Shown here piece by piece: positions 26,050 to 35,298 of a stretch of DNA of 64,000 bases. Each line of letters starts with the position of its first letter. Position 1 is the first letter of the stretch. The notes under the pieces were generated by a model, which saw only the letters and a program-made list of their open reading frames with translations, made no database searches and was not told the origin of the DNA. The position numbers and the translations under genes are program-made. Origin of the DNA: Neorhizobium sp. SOG26 (GTDB lineage: Bacteria > Pseudomonadota > Alphaproteobacteria > Rhizobiales > Rhizobiaceae); assembly GCF_003491345.1 (NCBI RefSeq), contig NZ_CP025512.1, positions 124,001 to 188,000 of the forward strand, given 5' to 3'.

Positions 26050-27057
26050 TCATACCTCGATCAGCGCCTTGACGACACCGGCAGCCGGTTCCGTCAGTTG
26101 GGCGAAGCGTTCGGGCACATCTGCAAGCGTCATTCTATGGGTGATGAGGCTCGCGGGGATCTTGCCGTCGCGCATCGCGGCCATCACACGCTCGAAATCG
26201 CTGCGTGTCGCATTGCGACTGCCGAGCAGGGTTGTCTCGCGTTTGTGAAACTCGGGATCGGAGAAGCGGATGTCGCTCGAAACAATCGAGACCAGCACAT
26301 AGGTGCCGCCATGCGCGACAAAGGCAAAACCGCGCTCGATCGCCTTTGGGCTGCCGGTGGCGTCGAAAACCACGTCAAAGAAGTCGCCGCCAGTGATGGC
26401 GGATAGCTGTTCCTCGTCGTCCGCGCCGAGTTGCACCGTGGAGCCAAAGCCCAGTTGCTCGCGGGCAAAGCTGAGCCGGTCAGTGCGACCGTCCAGCAGC
26501 GTGACCTCGCCACCATCGAGACGGGCGAAGAGCGCCACGGCCAGCCCGATCGGTCCAGTGCCGGTGATCAGCACCTTCTGGCGCGGCTCGATGCGTGCGC
26601 GTGCTACCGCATGTGCGCCGATCGCCAGGAATTCGACCATAGCCGCCTGGTCAACGGAAAGCCCATCGGCCTTCACCACAAATTCTTCCGGGAGGCTCAG
26701 ATATTCCGTCATGCCGCCGTCCCGGTGGACGCCGAGCACGCCGATATTGCGGCAGCAGTTGGTCTTGCCGCGGACGCAAGCATTGCAGTGACCGCAGGAG
26801 ATATAGGGGATGATGCAGACGGTATCGCCGGGGGCGAGGCTGCTGCCAACGGGTGCTTCCTCGACAATCCCGGCCAATTCGTGGCCCATGACCCGCGGGT
26901 AGGAAAGATAGGGCTGGTTACCACCGAAGATATGCAGATCGGTTCCACAGACGCCGATGCGGCTAAGCCTGACCAGCACGTCACCATCGGCGCGCACCGG
27001 GCGCTCCCGTTCGATGGCCCGCAGCTTGCCCGGTTCGTCACAGATAATGGTCAGCAT
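26050..27057 (-). CDS. Zinc-dependent alcohol dehydrogenase (L-galactonate/L-idonate dehydrogenase-like)
   Basis: A 335-residue medium-chain dehydrogenase. The catalytic zinc ligands are C37 (RIGVCGTDLHIF) and H59/E60 (VMGHELAG). The structural zinc loop is C88-C91-C94 and C101/C102 (CGHCNACVRGKTNCC). The NAD loop is TGTGPIGLAVALF. The closest style is the hexonate dehydrogenase group, which includes L-galactonate 5-dehydrogenase (LgoD) and L-idonate dehydrogenase. Oxidation of L-galactonate would give D-tagaturonate, which the UxuB-like and UxaA proteins nearby could process. First gene of the minus-strand operon, divergent from the GntR regulator. Confidence 0.8.
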   Translation of the reverse strand: MLTIICDEPGKLRAIERERPVRADGDVLVRLSRIGVCGTDLHIFGGNQPYLSYPRVMGHELAGIVEEAPVGSSLAPGDTVCIIPYISCGHCNACVRGKTNCCRNIGVLGVHRDGGMTEYLSLPEEFVVKADGLSVDQAAMVEFLAIGAHAVARARIEPRQKVLITGTGPIGLAVALFARLDGGEVTLLDGRTDRLSFAREQLGFGSTVQLGADDEEQLSAITGGDFFDVVFDATGSPKAIERGFAFVAHGGTYVLVSIVSSDIRFSDPEFHKRETTLLGSRNATRSDFERVMAAMRDGKIPASLITHRMTLADVPERFAQLTEPAAGVVKALIEV

Positions 27058-27138
27058 GGATCCTCCGGGGCTGGTGGCACGACAAAGACAGCGAGTTTTT
27101 CCTCCGCTTGCTTTAAGTGCTATTGCCGCAGCGGAAAC

Positions 27139-27149
27139 TGGTCAAGCCA
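27139..27149. promoter_or_regulatory. Candidate GntR (FadR-type) operator
   Basis: TGGTCAAGCCA, an imperfect TGGT-N3-ACCA-type palindrome, lies midway in the 177-base gap between the divergent alcohol dehydrogenase and GntR genes. FadR-subfamily regulators commonly bind TGGTNNNACCA. One base of the second half differs, so this is tentative. Confidence 0.35.
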
Positions 27150-27234
27150 ATTTCGCACGCGTGCTGGAGGTGCGGCTTTGCGGCGGCAATCTCGCGTGTT
27201 ATGGTAAGGCCGCATCATCAATCTGCGGTATCTC

Positions 27235-27936
27235 ATGAACAACATGATCAAGGGACCGGAGCCGCGTCGGCTCTATCAGCAGGTTGCGGACCAGATCCGC
27301 GGCCTGATCCAGGACGGGCAGCTTCTCCCGGGGGCGCGTCTTCCAGCCGAACGTGATCTGGCCCAGCAACTCGGCGTGTCCCGTCCCTCGCTACGCGAAG
27401 CGCTGATTGCCCTTGAAATCGAGGGCAGCGTCGAGATCCGCATGGGGTCCGGCATCTATGTGACCGCTGAGCAGGACCGTCGTCCGTGGCAACTGGGCTC
27501 GATGGGCGAAAGTCCGCTGGAACTGATGCAGGCCCGCGCGACCGTAGAGGGTGCGGTCGTTCTGCTGGCCGCGGCGCGGGTGACGCAGGAGTTCCTCGAT
27601 TCACTGCGCCAGGTGCTGGAGCAGATGAAGGTGGAGATCGACGAAAACCGCAAGCCGATCGACCAGGATCGCCTGTTCCACCTTGCGATTGCCACACAAT
27701 CCGGCAACTCGATACTGGCTCATATCGTCGGCGACCTGTTCGACGAGCGGCATAGCCCGATCTCGGCGCAGATCCGGGTGCGCTACGAAACGCCACAGAC
27801 CTGGATTGCGGCGCTTGCCGAACACGAAGCAATCTACAGCGCCCTTGAAGCACGCAATCCGCTGCTCGCCCAGGCCAGGATGCATGCGCATCTGGAAGAA
27901 TCGAAACAGAGATGGATGAACCAGGAGCCGCGGTAA
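27235..27936 (+). CDS. FadR/GntR family transcriptional regulator
   Basis: 233 residues. The N-terminal winged helix has the GntR signature (QQVADQIRGLIQDGQLLPGA, RLPAERDLAQQLGVSRPSLR). The C-terminal FCD ligand-binding domain has conserved Asp/His positions (FHLAIATQSGN, AALAEHEAIYSAL) that bind a metal and a carboxylate ligand. UxuR/ExuR-type regulators of hexuronate use belong here, which fits the neighbours. It is divergent from the alcohol dehydrogenase operon and 24 bases upstream of altronate dehydratase, so it probably controls both. ATG 27235 is followed by another Met at residue 4. Confidence 0.9.
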   Translation: MNNMIKGPEPRRLYQQVADQIRGLIQDGQLLPGARLPAERDLAQQLGVSRPSLREALIALEIEGSVEIRMGSGIYVTAEQDRRPWQLGSMGESPLELMQARATVEGAVVLLAAARVTQEFLDSLRQVLEQMKVEIDENRKPIDQDRLFHLAIATQSGNSILAHIVGDLFDERHSPISAQIRVRYETPQTWIAALAEHEAIYSALEARNPLLAQARMHAHLEESKQRWMNQEPR

Positions 27937-27960
27937 CACGCTCGGCTGGGAGGAATGACA

Positions 27961-29496
27961 ATGGACATCACTGCAATCTCGCCCGTCATCGTGCTCAACC
28001 CGGTTGACGATGTCGCCGTGGCGCGCAAGTTGATCCAAGCCGGCAGCCCGACCGGCTACGGCGATGTTGTTGCGCGCGACCTGATCGGCCGCGGCCACAA
28101 GGTGGCGATCAAGCCGATCCCGGCCGGACATGAGGTGAAGAAATACGGCCAGGTGATCGGCCTTGCAACGCAGGACATCGCGGTCGGCAGCCATGTCCAC
28201 CTGCACAACCTCGCCATGCTGCCGTCGGAGCATGAACACCAGTTCAGCGTCGATATCGAAGAAAAGGGAATGCTGCCAGAAGCGGAACGGCGCACCTTCC
28301 TCGGCTTCGATCGCGGTGTCGGTGGCGCGGGAACGCGCAACTTCATCGGCGTCATCTCGTCGGTCAACTGTTCGGCGACCGTATCACGCTACATTGCCGA
28401 CTACTTCAACCGCATGGGCGGGCTGGACGGCTTCCCCAATGTGGATGGAGTCGTCGCGCTCACCCATGGCGGCGGCTGTGCACTCAACACCAAGTCGGAA
28501 GGTTACCGGCTGCTGATCCGCACCATCCAGGGGTATGCCAAGCATCCGAACTTCGGCGGCATTTTGATGATCGGCCTCGGCTGTGAAACCAACCAGATCG
28601 CCCCCATCCTGGAGCACTACCGGATGGAAGAGGGCGACCGGCTGCGCACCATGAACATCCAGCAGCACGGCGGCACGAAGAAAACCATCGATGCGGCGAT
28701 CGCCATCATCAAGGAAATGCTGTCTGGTGTGAACGCTGCGGTGCGCACGCCGCAGCCGCTGTCGAAGCTGAAGCTTGCGCTCGAATGCGGCGGCTCCGAC
28801 GGTTATTCCGGCATCTCCGCCAATCCGGCGCTGGGTTATGCGTCCGATCTCATGGTGCGCAATGGCGGCACGACGGTGCTTTCGGAAACGCCCGAGATCT
28901 ATGGCGCAGAACACCTGCTGACGCGCCGCGCGGTGACGCCTGATGTGGCACAGAAGCTCCTGCAGCGGATCGACTGGTGGCGTGACTATACCGCCCGCAA
29001 CGGCGATGAGCTCAACAACAACCCGTCCTACGGCAACAAGCTGGGTGGCCTAACGACCATCCTGGAGAAATCGCTCGGCGCCGTCGCCAAGGGCGGCTCC
29101 ATGCCGCTGAAGGCGGTGTATGAGTTTGCGGAAACGGTGACGGAACCGGGGTTCGTGTTCATGGATACGCCTGGCTACGATCCGGTCGCCGTGACGGGCC
29201 AGGTGGCGGGCGGCTGCAATGTCATCTGTTTCACCACCGGCCGCGGCTCCGTTTCGGGCTTCAAGCCGGCGCCCTGCATCAAGATCGCCACCAACTCCGA
29301 AATGTATGAGCACATGAAGGAGGACATGGACCTCAACTGCGGCGGCATCGTCACCGGCGACGAAACGATCGAGGAGGCGGGCACGCGAATCTTCGAGGAT
29401 GTGATTGCGGTGGCATCCGGCAAGAAGACGCTGAGCGAGATCTACGACTACGGCGACAACGAATTCGTGCCGTGGCAGGTCGGGGCCGTGACCTAA
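27961..29496 (+). CDS. uxaA: Altronate dehydratase family protein
   Basis: 511 residues. An N-terminal SAF-like domain (about 1-80, with VHLHNLAMLPSEHEH) precedes the large UxaA domain. Conserved stretches include FIGVISSVNCSATVSRYIAD, VVALTHGGGCALN, GGSDGYSGISANPALGYASD and SEMYEHMKEDMDLNCGGIVT. UxaA dehydrates D-altronate to 2-keto-3-deoxy-D-gluconate in galacturonate catabolism; the wider family also includes galactarate dehydratase (GarD). The cysteines in the VNCSAT and DLNCGG segments could ligate iron. The ATG at 27961 has GGGAGG at ideal distance; an ATG at 27955 is too close to that site. A strong terminator follows the stop. Confidence 0.9.
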   Translation: MDITAISPVIVLNPVDDVAVARKLIQAGSPTGYGDVVARDLIGRGHKVAIKPIPAGHEVKKYGQVIGLATQDIAVGSHVHLHNLAMLPSEHEHQFSVDIEEKGMLPEAERRTFLGFDRGVGGAGTRNFIGVISSVNCSATVSRYIADYFNRMGGLDGFPNVDGVVALTHGGGCALNTKSEGYRLLIRTIQGYAKHPNFGGILMIGLGCETNQIAPILEHYRMEEGDRLRTMNIQQHGGTKKTIDAAIAIIKEMLSGVNAAVRTPQPLSKLKLALECGGSDGYSGISANPALGYASDLMVRNGGTTVLSETPEIYGAEHLLTRRAVTPDVAQKLLQRIDWWRDYTARNGDELNNNPSYGNKLGGLTTILEKSLGAVAKGGSMPLKAVYEFAETVTEPGFVFMDTPGYDPVAVTGQVAGGCNVICFTTGRGSVSGFKPAPCIKIATNSEMYEHMKEDMDLNCGGIVTGDETIEEAGTRIFEDVIAVASGKKTLSEIYDYGDNEFVPWQVGAVT

Positions 29497-29532
29497 AAAA
29501 AAGGCAGCGACTGAGGTCGCTGCCTTTTTTCT
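29497..29532. terminator. Bidirectional rho-independent terminator between uxaA and opgC
   Basis: AAGGCAGCGAC-TGAG-GTCGCTGCCTT, an 11-bp perfect stem. It is flanked by an A-run on the left and a T-run on the right, so it can stop transcription from both convergent genes. Confidence 0.92.
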
Positions 29533-29552
29533 TTCTGCTGTCTCTGGCTCGC

Positions 29553-30791
29553 TTAGCGAATGACCATCTGCTGCGGAGCATTCGGCTTCTTCGGCGCCTG
29601 AACCTTGACGGAAGCGGGTTCAGCCGCGGTGCCAAACAGCTTTTCACGTTCGCGCCAAAGGGCGGGGATCGACAGGAGGGCGATCGCAACAAGCGCGATG
29701 GCGGTCTTGGTCAGTTCGTCCAGCTCCGGCGTACGGCCGTCGAAGTAATAAACGAAGTAGACGATCGCGACGTGCCACACGTAGACGTAAAGCGAGTGGC
29801 GGCCGAGAAGCTGCAGGTAACGGATCGAGAAGACCCAGGTCAGCGCACCGGCAACACGGCGAACCCATTCAGCCTTGTGCTTCGGGCCGGCAATCAGCAG
29901 CCAGGTGACCAGCAGCGACATCGCGGCGAAGTTCAGGAGATAGACCGGGCCGAAATCGGCGCGGATTTCCATCGAGGCGAACTTGCCGATCATGTGCGCC
30001 GGCATCATCTCGTGTGCCGTGATGATGCGCAGCGGCAGGAAGAACAGCACCAGCACCAGGCATGCCTTCGGGATGAAGGTATTTTCCGGCGAAAGGATCT
30101 TCTTCCACTCGATCTTGCCGGCGGAGGTGAGCGCGCCAAGCACGAGTGCCGAATAGAAGACGATCTGCCAGCCGAACAGGTTGAAGGATGCGCGGATACC
30201 CTGGTCGTCGGCGCCCTTGATCATTTCGTTGATCGGGGTGGTGACCACCTGCTGCAGGCCCAGCTGGGCTGCCATCCACAACATCAGCGAACCAGCGATG
30301 ACATAGTGCCACTTGCCGTCCAGCACGAGCTTCACGAGCATCGGCGCAAACAGCATGTAGACGATGTACTGCGGCAGGATGTCCATGAAGGTGGGCTGGA
30401 AGAAGAAGGTGGCGATCGCCGCCAGACGCAGCGGGTCGTCGAAATTGGTGTAGCCCAGCCAGTTGAACCAGGTCGTGTAGGCGCCCGGCAGGATCATCTG
30501 CGCGACGAGGACGGCGAGGATGATGCCCATCGCATAACGATAAAGCTCGAAGGCGCGGGTATAGATCGCGGTGCGGCCGGCCTCATAACCGTTGCGCAGC
30601 ATCTTCTTGGCGTAGACCATGCCGATCAGGAGACCCGACAGGAACACGAAGCCCTGTGCGTCCTCGACGAAAGCCAGTTGGTTGTGGTTGATCTTCACCA
30701 GGAAATAGCCGCCGGCAAAGATGAGGTGGTTGAGCACCATGAAAACGAGGAAATACCCTCGCATCCCATCAATAATATCAAAGCGTTTCAT
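29553..30791 (-). CDS. opgC: OpgC-type acyltransferase/succinyltransferase
   Basis: A 412-residue integral membrane protein with about ten hydrophobic helices and a charged cytoplasmic tail (PASVKVQAPKKPNAPQQ). It begins RFDIIDGMRGYFLVFMVLNH, the family signature with the catalytic-type His, and contains FVFLSGLLIGMVYAKKM and LGRHSLYVYVWHV. OpgC proteins add succinyl groups to osmoregulated periplasmic (cyclic) glucans; rhizobia also have relatives that acylate other surface glycans. No glucan synthase gene (ndvB/opgGH) is near, so the acceptor is uncertain. Stop side faces uxaA across a shared terminator. Confidence 0.85.
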   Translation of the reverse strand: MKRFDIIDGMRGYFLVFMVLNHLIFAGGYFLVKINHNQLAFVEDAQGFVFLSGLLIGMVYAKKMLRNGYEAGRTAIYTRAFELYRYAMGIILAVLVAQMILPGAYTTWFNWLGYTNFDDPLRLAAIATFFFQPTFMDILPQYIVYMLFAPMLVKLVLDGKWHYVIAGSLMLWMAAQLGLQQVVTTPINEMIKGADDQGIRASFNLFGWQIVFYSALVLGALTSAGKIEWKKILSPENTFIPKACLVLVLFFLPLRIITAHEMMPAHMIGKFASMEIRADFGPVYLLNFAAMSLLVTWLLIAGPKHKAEWVRRVAGALTWVFSIRYLQLLGRHSLYVYVWHVAIVYFVYYFDGRTPELDELTKTAIALVAIALLSIPALWREREKLFGTAAEPASVKVQAPKKPNAPQQMVIR

Positions 30792-31020
30792 CGGTCGCGG
30801 TCTCCGTCTCTGCCGGTCCCGATAGCGGCTGCCGCTCGGTCCGTAAGGCCTCTGCGGGCCAGGAAGTCACGCGCCTAAACGTCTCGAAAAGCCGGCTGGT
30901 TCCGCCAAGGATCCTCGGGGAAAGGCTCTTCATAGGCGGTTCAGGCTTCAACAACCATAAACTGTCCGTGATGACTGCCCCATGAACAAGTAAATCCTGG
31001 GGACAAAAAAGTGGGGGGAA

Positions 31021-34000
31021 TTACTCCGCCGCGACCTGCTTGAGGCCTGCAACCTGGGTGATATAGGCGCGCATGGCGGCGGGCTTCACCGGCTTGTGCT
31101 GGACGGTGATGTCATGCCGTTCCGCCTCGCTGCGCACATCGGGCGTGCGGTCAGCGGTTATGAGGAGCGCGGTAATGTCGCTCGCGTAGCGCTCGCGCAG
31201 CATCAGGATCGCGTCGATGCCGTTGCCGTCGTCGAGATGGTAGTCGGCGATGATGATGTCCGGCGGCGGCTCATGGCTGTCCATCAGTTGCTTGAGAGCC
31301 TCGATCGAATCCGCCTTGCCGACGGTGCAGCCCCAGCCGCTGATCAACAGCGCCATGCCATCGAGGATTTGCGGTTCGTTGTCGATGCACAGTACCCGTA
31401 AGCCATTGAGCGGCTGTGAGCGCTTGCGCCGTTGCGGCTCGGCAGCGGAGGCAGGCTTGGCCGCCGCGGTATCCATCGGCACCTCGACCCGGAACACCGT
31501 GCCGCGGCCGGGGGTGGAGGCAAGCTCGACCGGGTGGCTCAGCGCCCGCGAGATGCGGTCGACGATCGACAAGCCGAGGCCAAGCCCCGTCGCGGTGCGG
31601 GCACCCTCGTCGAGCCGGGCGAATTCCTTGAACACGGTGCTGAACTTCGATGGCGGGATGCCGATGCCGGAATCCAGCACCTCGATCACCACATGCTCGC
31701 CGCGCCGCCGCGCGCCCACCAGAACCTTGCCGTCGATCGTATACTTGATGGCGTTTGACACGAGGTTCTGGATCAGGCGACGCAGGAAGTTGGGGTCAGA
31801 GCGAACCCGCAACGAGGTCGGCATGACCCGGAACGCGAGGTTCTTTTCCTGCGCTACCGGCGCAAAATCGGTCTCGATGCGGCGGAGCAGGTCGTCGAGT
31901 GGGACGGAGGTGATGCGCGGTTTCATGGCGCCGGTATCGAGGCGCGAGATGTCAAGCACGGCGCCGAGGATAGCTTCCACCGACTCAAGTGCAGAGTCGA
32001 TGTTGCGGACGAGCGAGCCATTGCCGTCTGCCGTGCCGAGCCGTTCAACCAGAGCCGAGGAGTAAAGCCGGGCGGCATTCAGCGGCTGCAGGATGTCATG
32101 GCCGGCGGCTGCAAAGAAACGTGTCTTGCCCAGGTTTGCCTCGTCGGCGGATGCCCGTGCTTCGGCAAGCTCGCGATTGACGCGGGTGAGTTCGGCGGTG
32201 CGTTCGCTGACACGCTGCTCGAGGGTTTCGTTGGCTTGTTTGAGGGCGCGGTCGGCGGCCACGCGTTCGGTAATGTCGGTGAAGGTCGCAACGATGCCCT
32301 TGTCCGGCATGGCGTTGGAGCGCACTTCGATGATCCTTTCGCCGCCATTGAGGACGAGCGAGAAGGGCGCATCGAGCATGTGGAAGTGACGGATGAGATC
32401 CGCCTGGTCGCTTTCCGCCACGTCGCCACGCTGCGCCAGCAACGCCACAATGTCGGCAAGCGGATAACCGACCTGGCCGATCTGCTCCGGCAGGTCGAGC
32501 AGTGTGCGGAAGCGCCGGTTCCAGATCGTCAGCCGCTCGGAACTATCGAAGACGGCGATGCCCTGGTCCATCTGCGACAGCGCCGTCTGCAGCATGTCCT
32601 GGTTATATTGGAGCGCTTCACTCGCCTGGTCGAGCAGCCAGGCGGTGTCGGCGTTCGTGTCTTCCGCCTTCTGCAGGATCAGCGAAAGAACGAGCCGCGC
32701 AGACGAGGAGCCGATGGCGCTGCCGAGCAGCTGCTCGGAAAAATGGATCATCGCCATGTCGGCGGGCTGTTCGTCGCTGAAGGTGCGGCCGGCCGTCTGT
32801 TCGTAGTTGGAGAAGGAGCGCCGCATGCGCTCCTCGCCAAGGTAACGCGCGATGGCGGTCTTGAGGTCGCCGACGCTGACACGGGTTTTCCAGCCGCGCG
32901 TTGCAAACTGCGAACGCAGGTGCCGCTTGACGAAGATGCCCGCCTGGATGCGTTCGATCGGGCGCGGGTTGCGCGATAGAGAGCCGAGAACGAAGGCGAG
33001 CGTATTGAGCGCCAGGCTGAAGATCGTCACGTTGACGAGCGGATCGGTTTCCGGTCCGTTGAAGACTTCGGTGCCGGGGATGAGGAAGTTCAAGACCGCC
33101 GTGGCCAAGTGGGAATTGTCAGGCCCGCCAAGGCTTGGCACCAGAAGTAGGTAGGCCCAGGCGAGGAAGCCGAGGGTGAGGCCGAGGATCGCGCCGCGGG
33201 CGTTCGCCCGGTGCCAGATCAACCCGCCGAACAGTGCCGGCGCCATCTGCGCAATCGCCGCGAAGGCGAGAAGGCCGATCGAGGCAAGGCCCGACTGGCT
33301 GTCCGCCATCCGGTAATAACCGTATCCCAGCAAGAGCACGAAGAAGATCGCCAACCGCCGGATGTTGAGGAGCGTGCGGGTAAAGTCGTCGCTTTGGCCG
33401 GAGCGTGAGGCCATCAACCGCTGGCGCAGGAAGATCGGGATGACGATGTCGTTGGAAATCATGATCGACAGCGCGACCGACTCAACGATGACCATGGCCG
33501 TCGCCGCCGAAAACCCGCCGATGAAGGCGATCAGCGATACGAGTTTCAACTCGTTCGCCAGCGGCAGGGTCAGGACATAGAGGTCAGCGTCGCCGATGCC
33601 GCCGAAGGCAATCAGCCCCGCCACCGCGATGGGAAGGACGAAGATATTGATGGCAATCAGGTAGATCGGCAGCAGCCAGCCCGCCGCCCGCCGCTCCCGG
33701 GGGGTGCGATTTTCCACGACGGTGACGTGGAACTGCCGCGGCAGCAGCAGGATCGCACAACCCGATAGCAGGGTCAGGATCAGCCAGCGGCTGAGCGGCG
33801 TCTCATAGTTCATCGCCGATGTGGCGAGCAGGCTATCGGATGCCTTCTGCCAGAGATCGGCAGGCCCCTCGAACACGAGGAAGGTGAGGGTGAGCCCGAC
33901 GGTAACGAAGGCCACGAGCTTGACCACCGATTCCATCGCAACCGCAAGGATCAGGCCGTCCTGGTGTTCGGTCGCATCCGTATGGCGCGTGCCGAAGACG

Positions 34001-34533
34001 ACGGCAAAGCAGGCCATCAGCAGCGTCACGATGAGGGCGAGGTCAATGAAATAAAGGTTGCCGCTGCCGATGCCGTAATCGGTCGGATCCACCATCACTG
34101 CGACGGAACTGGAGACTGCCTTCAGCTGAAGGGCGATATAGGGTATCGCGCCGACCAGCGCGATACCGGCCACGATCATCGCGACGGTGGAGTTCTTGCC
34201 GTACCGCGCGGCGATGAAATCCGCCACCGAGGTGAGCTTTTCCGCCTTGGCGAGTTCAACGATCCGCCGGACGAGCGGCATGCCGAGCGTGAAGACGAGG
34301 ATCGGGCCGATATAGATGCCGGTGAACTCCAACCCCTTGAGGGACGCCAGGCCGACGCCGCCAAAATAGGTCCAGGAGGTGCAGTAGATCGCAAGGCTCA
34401 GGGCATAAACGAGGGGGCGTCCCTGTTTCGGCACGCCGAACCGACGGCTATGCCGGTCCCCGAAGCTGGCCACGGCGAAGAGCAGCAGGATATAGGCAAA
34501 CGCCGAAACGAAAATGATCCAGCCCGGAACCAT
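31021..34533 (-). CDS. Hybrid sensor histidine kinase/response regulator with symporter-like sensor (NahK/ErcS type)
   Basis: 1170 residues. The first ~520 are a sodium/solute symporter-like region of about 13 helices (IYCTSWTYFGGVGLASLKGL, AEKLTSVADFIAARYGKNST). A PAS domain (about 630-740, DQGIAVFDSSERLTIWNRRF) and a coiled coil follow. The HisKA domain has H812 (FFAAAGHDILQPLNAARLYS), then HATPase (QNLVSNAIKY, GSGIGIP-like DSGIGIPPSKF). The C-terminal receiver has its phospho-acceptor at D1097 (IIIADYHLDDGNG). The architecture matches NahK/ErcS-type hybrid kinases, in which a PutP-like module serves as sensor. The signal is unknown. Monocistronic; the ATG at 34531-34533 has a GGTGAGG site. 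Confidence 0.9.
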   Translation of the reverse strand: MVPGWIIFVSAFAYILLLFAVASFGDRHSRRFGVPKQGRPLVYALSLAIYCTSWTYFGGVGLASLKGLEFTGIYIGPILVFTLGMPLVRRIVELAKAEKLTSVADFIAARYGKNSTVAMIVAGIALVGAIPYIALQLKAVSSSVAVMVDPTDYGIGSGNLYFIDLALIVTLLMACFAVVFGTRHTDATEHQDGLILAVAMESVVKLVAFVTVGLTLTFLVFEGPADLWQKASDSLLATSAMNYETPLSRWLILTLLSGCAILLLPRQFHVTVVENRTPRERRAAGWLLPIYLIAINIFVLPIAVAGLIAFGGIGDADLYVLTLPLANELKLVSLIAFIGGFSAATAMVIVESVALSIMISNDIVIPIFLRQRLMASRSGQSDDFTRTLLNIRRLAIFFVLLLGYGYYRMADSQSGLASIGLLAFAAIAQMAPALFGGLIWHRANARGAILGLTLGFLAWAYLLLVPSLGGPDNSHLATAVLNFLIPGTEVFNGPETDPLVNVTIFSLALNTLAFVLGSLSRNPRPIERIQAGIFVKRHLRSQFATRGWKTRVSVGDLKTAIARYLGEERMRRSFSNYEQTAGRTFSDEQPADMAMIHFSEQLLGSAIGSSSARLVLSLILQKAEDTNADTAWLLDQASEALQYNQDMLQTALSQMDQGIAVFDSSERLTIWNRRFRTLLDLPEQIGQVGYPLADIVALLAQRGDVAESDQADLIRHFHMLDAPFSLVLNGGERIIEVRSNAMPDKGIVATFTDITERVAADRALKQANETLEQRVSERTAELTRVNRELAEARASADEANLGKTRFFAAAGHDILQPLNAARLYSSALVERLGTADGNGSLVRNIDSALESVEAILGAVLDISRLDTGAMKPRITSVPLDDLLRRIETDFAPVAQEKNLAFRVMPTSLRVRSDPNFLRRLIQNLVSNAIKYTIDGKVLVGARRRGEHVVIEVLDSGIGIPPSKFSTVFKEFARLDEGARTATGLGLGLSIVDRISRALSHPVELASTPGRGTVFRVEVPMDTAAAKPASAAEPQRRKRSQPLNGLRVLCIDNEPQILDGMALLISGWGCTVGKADSIEALKQLMDSHEPPPDIIIADYHLDDGNGIDAILMLRERYASDITALLITADRTPDVRSEAERHDITVQHKPVKPAAMRAYITQVAGLKQVAAE

Positions 34534-34750
34534 CCATCCTCACCACGATCGTGCGGAATGTCCTGCACGCTTCCACGGCGTTTTGCCGCTGCCTGAGTGC
34601 GAACATTACGGGAAAAGCATGTGCTTGGAAATCGGAGCCGTCTCGTCCAAAAGTCCAATGGGAAGGCGCGACGCGAATATCGTCTTTTCAGCGGCGCGGG
34701 ACGCGTTATTTTAACATCTTTAAAGTGATCGCAAAACGGGGGCTCCCAGA

Positions 34751-35182
34751 ATGTCAGTTGTCAGCGAATTCAGATCATTCATCGCCAAGGGGAATGTCAT
34801 TGATCTCGCAGTCGGTATCATCATCGGCGGCGCGTTCACCGGCATTGTCAATTCGCTGGTGAATGACATCGTCATGCCGGTCGTGGGCGCCGTCACCGGG
34901 GGCGGCTTCGACTTCTCGAACTACTTCCTGCCGCTTTCGAGCGCCGTCACCGCGCCGGCCCTGGAAGAAGCCCGCAAGCAGGGTGCCGTGTTTGCCTACG
35001 GCAGCTTCATCACCGTCTTCATCAACTTCCTGATCCTGGCATGGATCATCTTCCTGATGGTCAAGGCCGTGAACAAGCTGCGGGCCATGGAAGCCAAGCA
35101 GCCGGCCGACGAAGCGCCTGCACCGCCGCCGGCGGACGTGCAACTGCTGACCGAAATCCGCGACCTGCTCAAGGCGAAGTGA
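34751..35182 (+). CDS. mscL: Large-conductance mechanosensitive channel MscL
   Basis: 143 residues. The N-terminal [20 protein letters not shown] carries TM1 and the pore constriction. A periplasmic loop ([10 protein letters not shown]) follows, then TM2 ([20 protein letters not shown]) and a C-terminal charged helix ([14 protein letters not shown]) that forms the cytoplasmic bundle. All family features are present at the usual length. It opens under membrane tension to release solutes on hypo-osmotic shock. The gene is transcribed alone, divergent from the hybrid kinase. Confidence 0.95.
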   Translation: MSVVSEFRSFIAKGNVIDLAVGIIIGGAFTGIVNSLVNDIVMPVVGAVTGGGFDFSNYFLPLSSAVTAPALEEARKQGAVFAYGSFITVFINFLILAWIIFLMVKAVNKLRAMEAKQPADEAPAPPPADVQLLTEIRDLLKAK

Positions 35183-35206
35183 TTTTTTGATCACGCCCTG
35201 AGGATT

Positions 35207-35226
35207 CATCATCGGAATCGATGATG
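35207..35226. terminator. Hairpin downstream of mscL
   Basis: CATCATCG-GAAT-CGATGATG, a perfect 8-bp stem 24 bases after the mscL stop. The T-run (GATTTTTTG) precedes rather than follows it, so it is an imperfect terminator in the mscL direction. Confidence 0.4.
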
Positions 35227-35298
35227 TGCTCAATGATAGTCATGGGATTTCCAACTGCGCTTGCGCTAGAAAAAGCGAAACTCGCTTAAGGGAATCTC

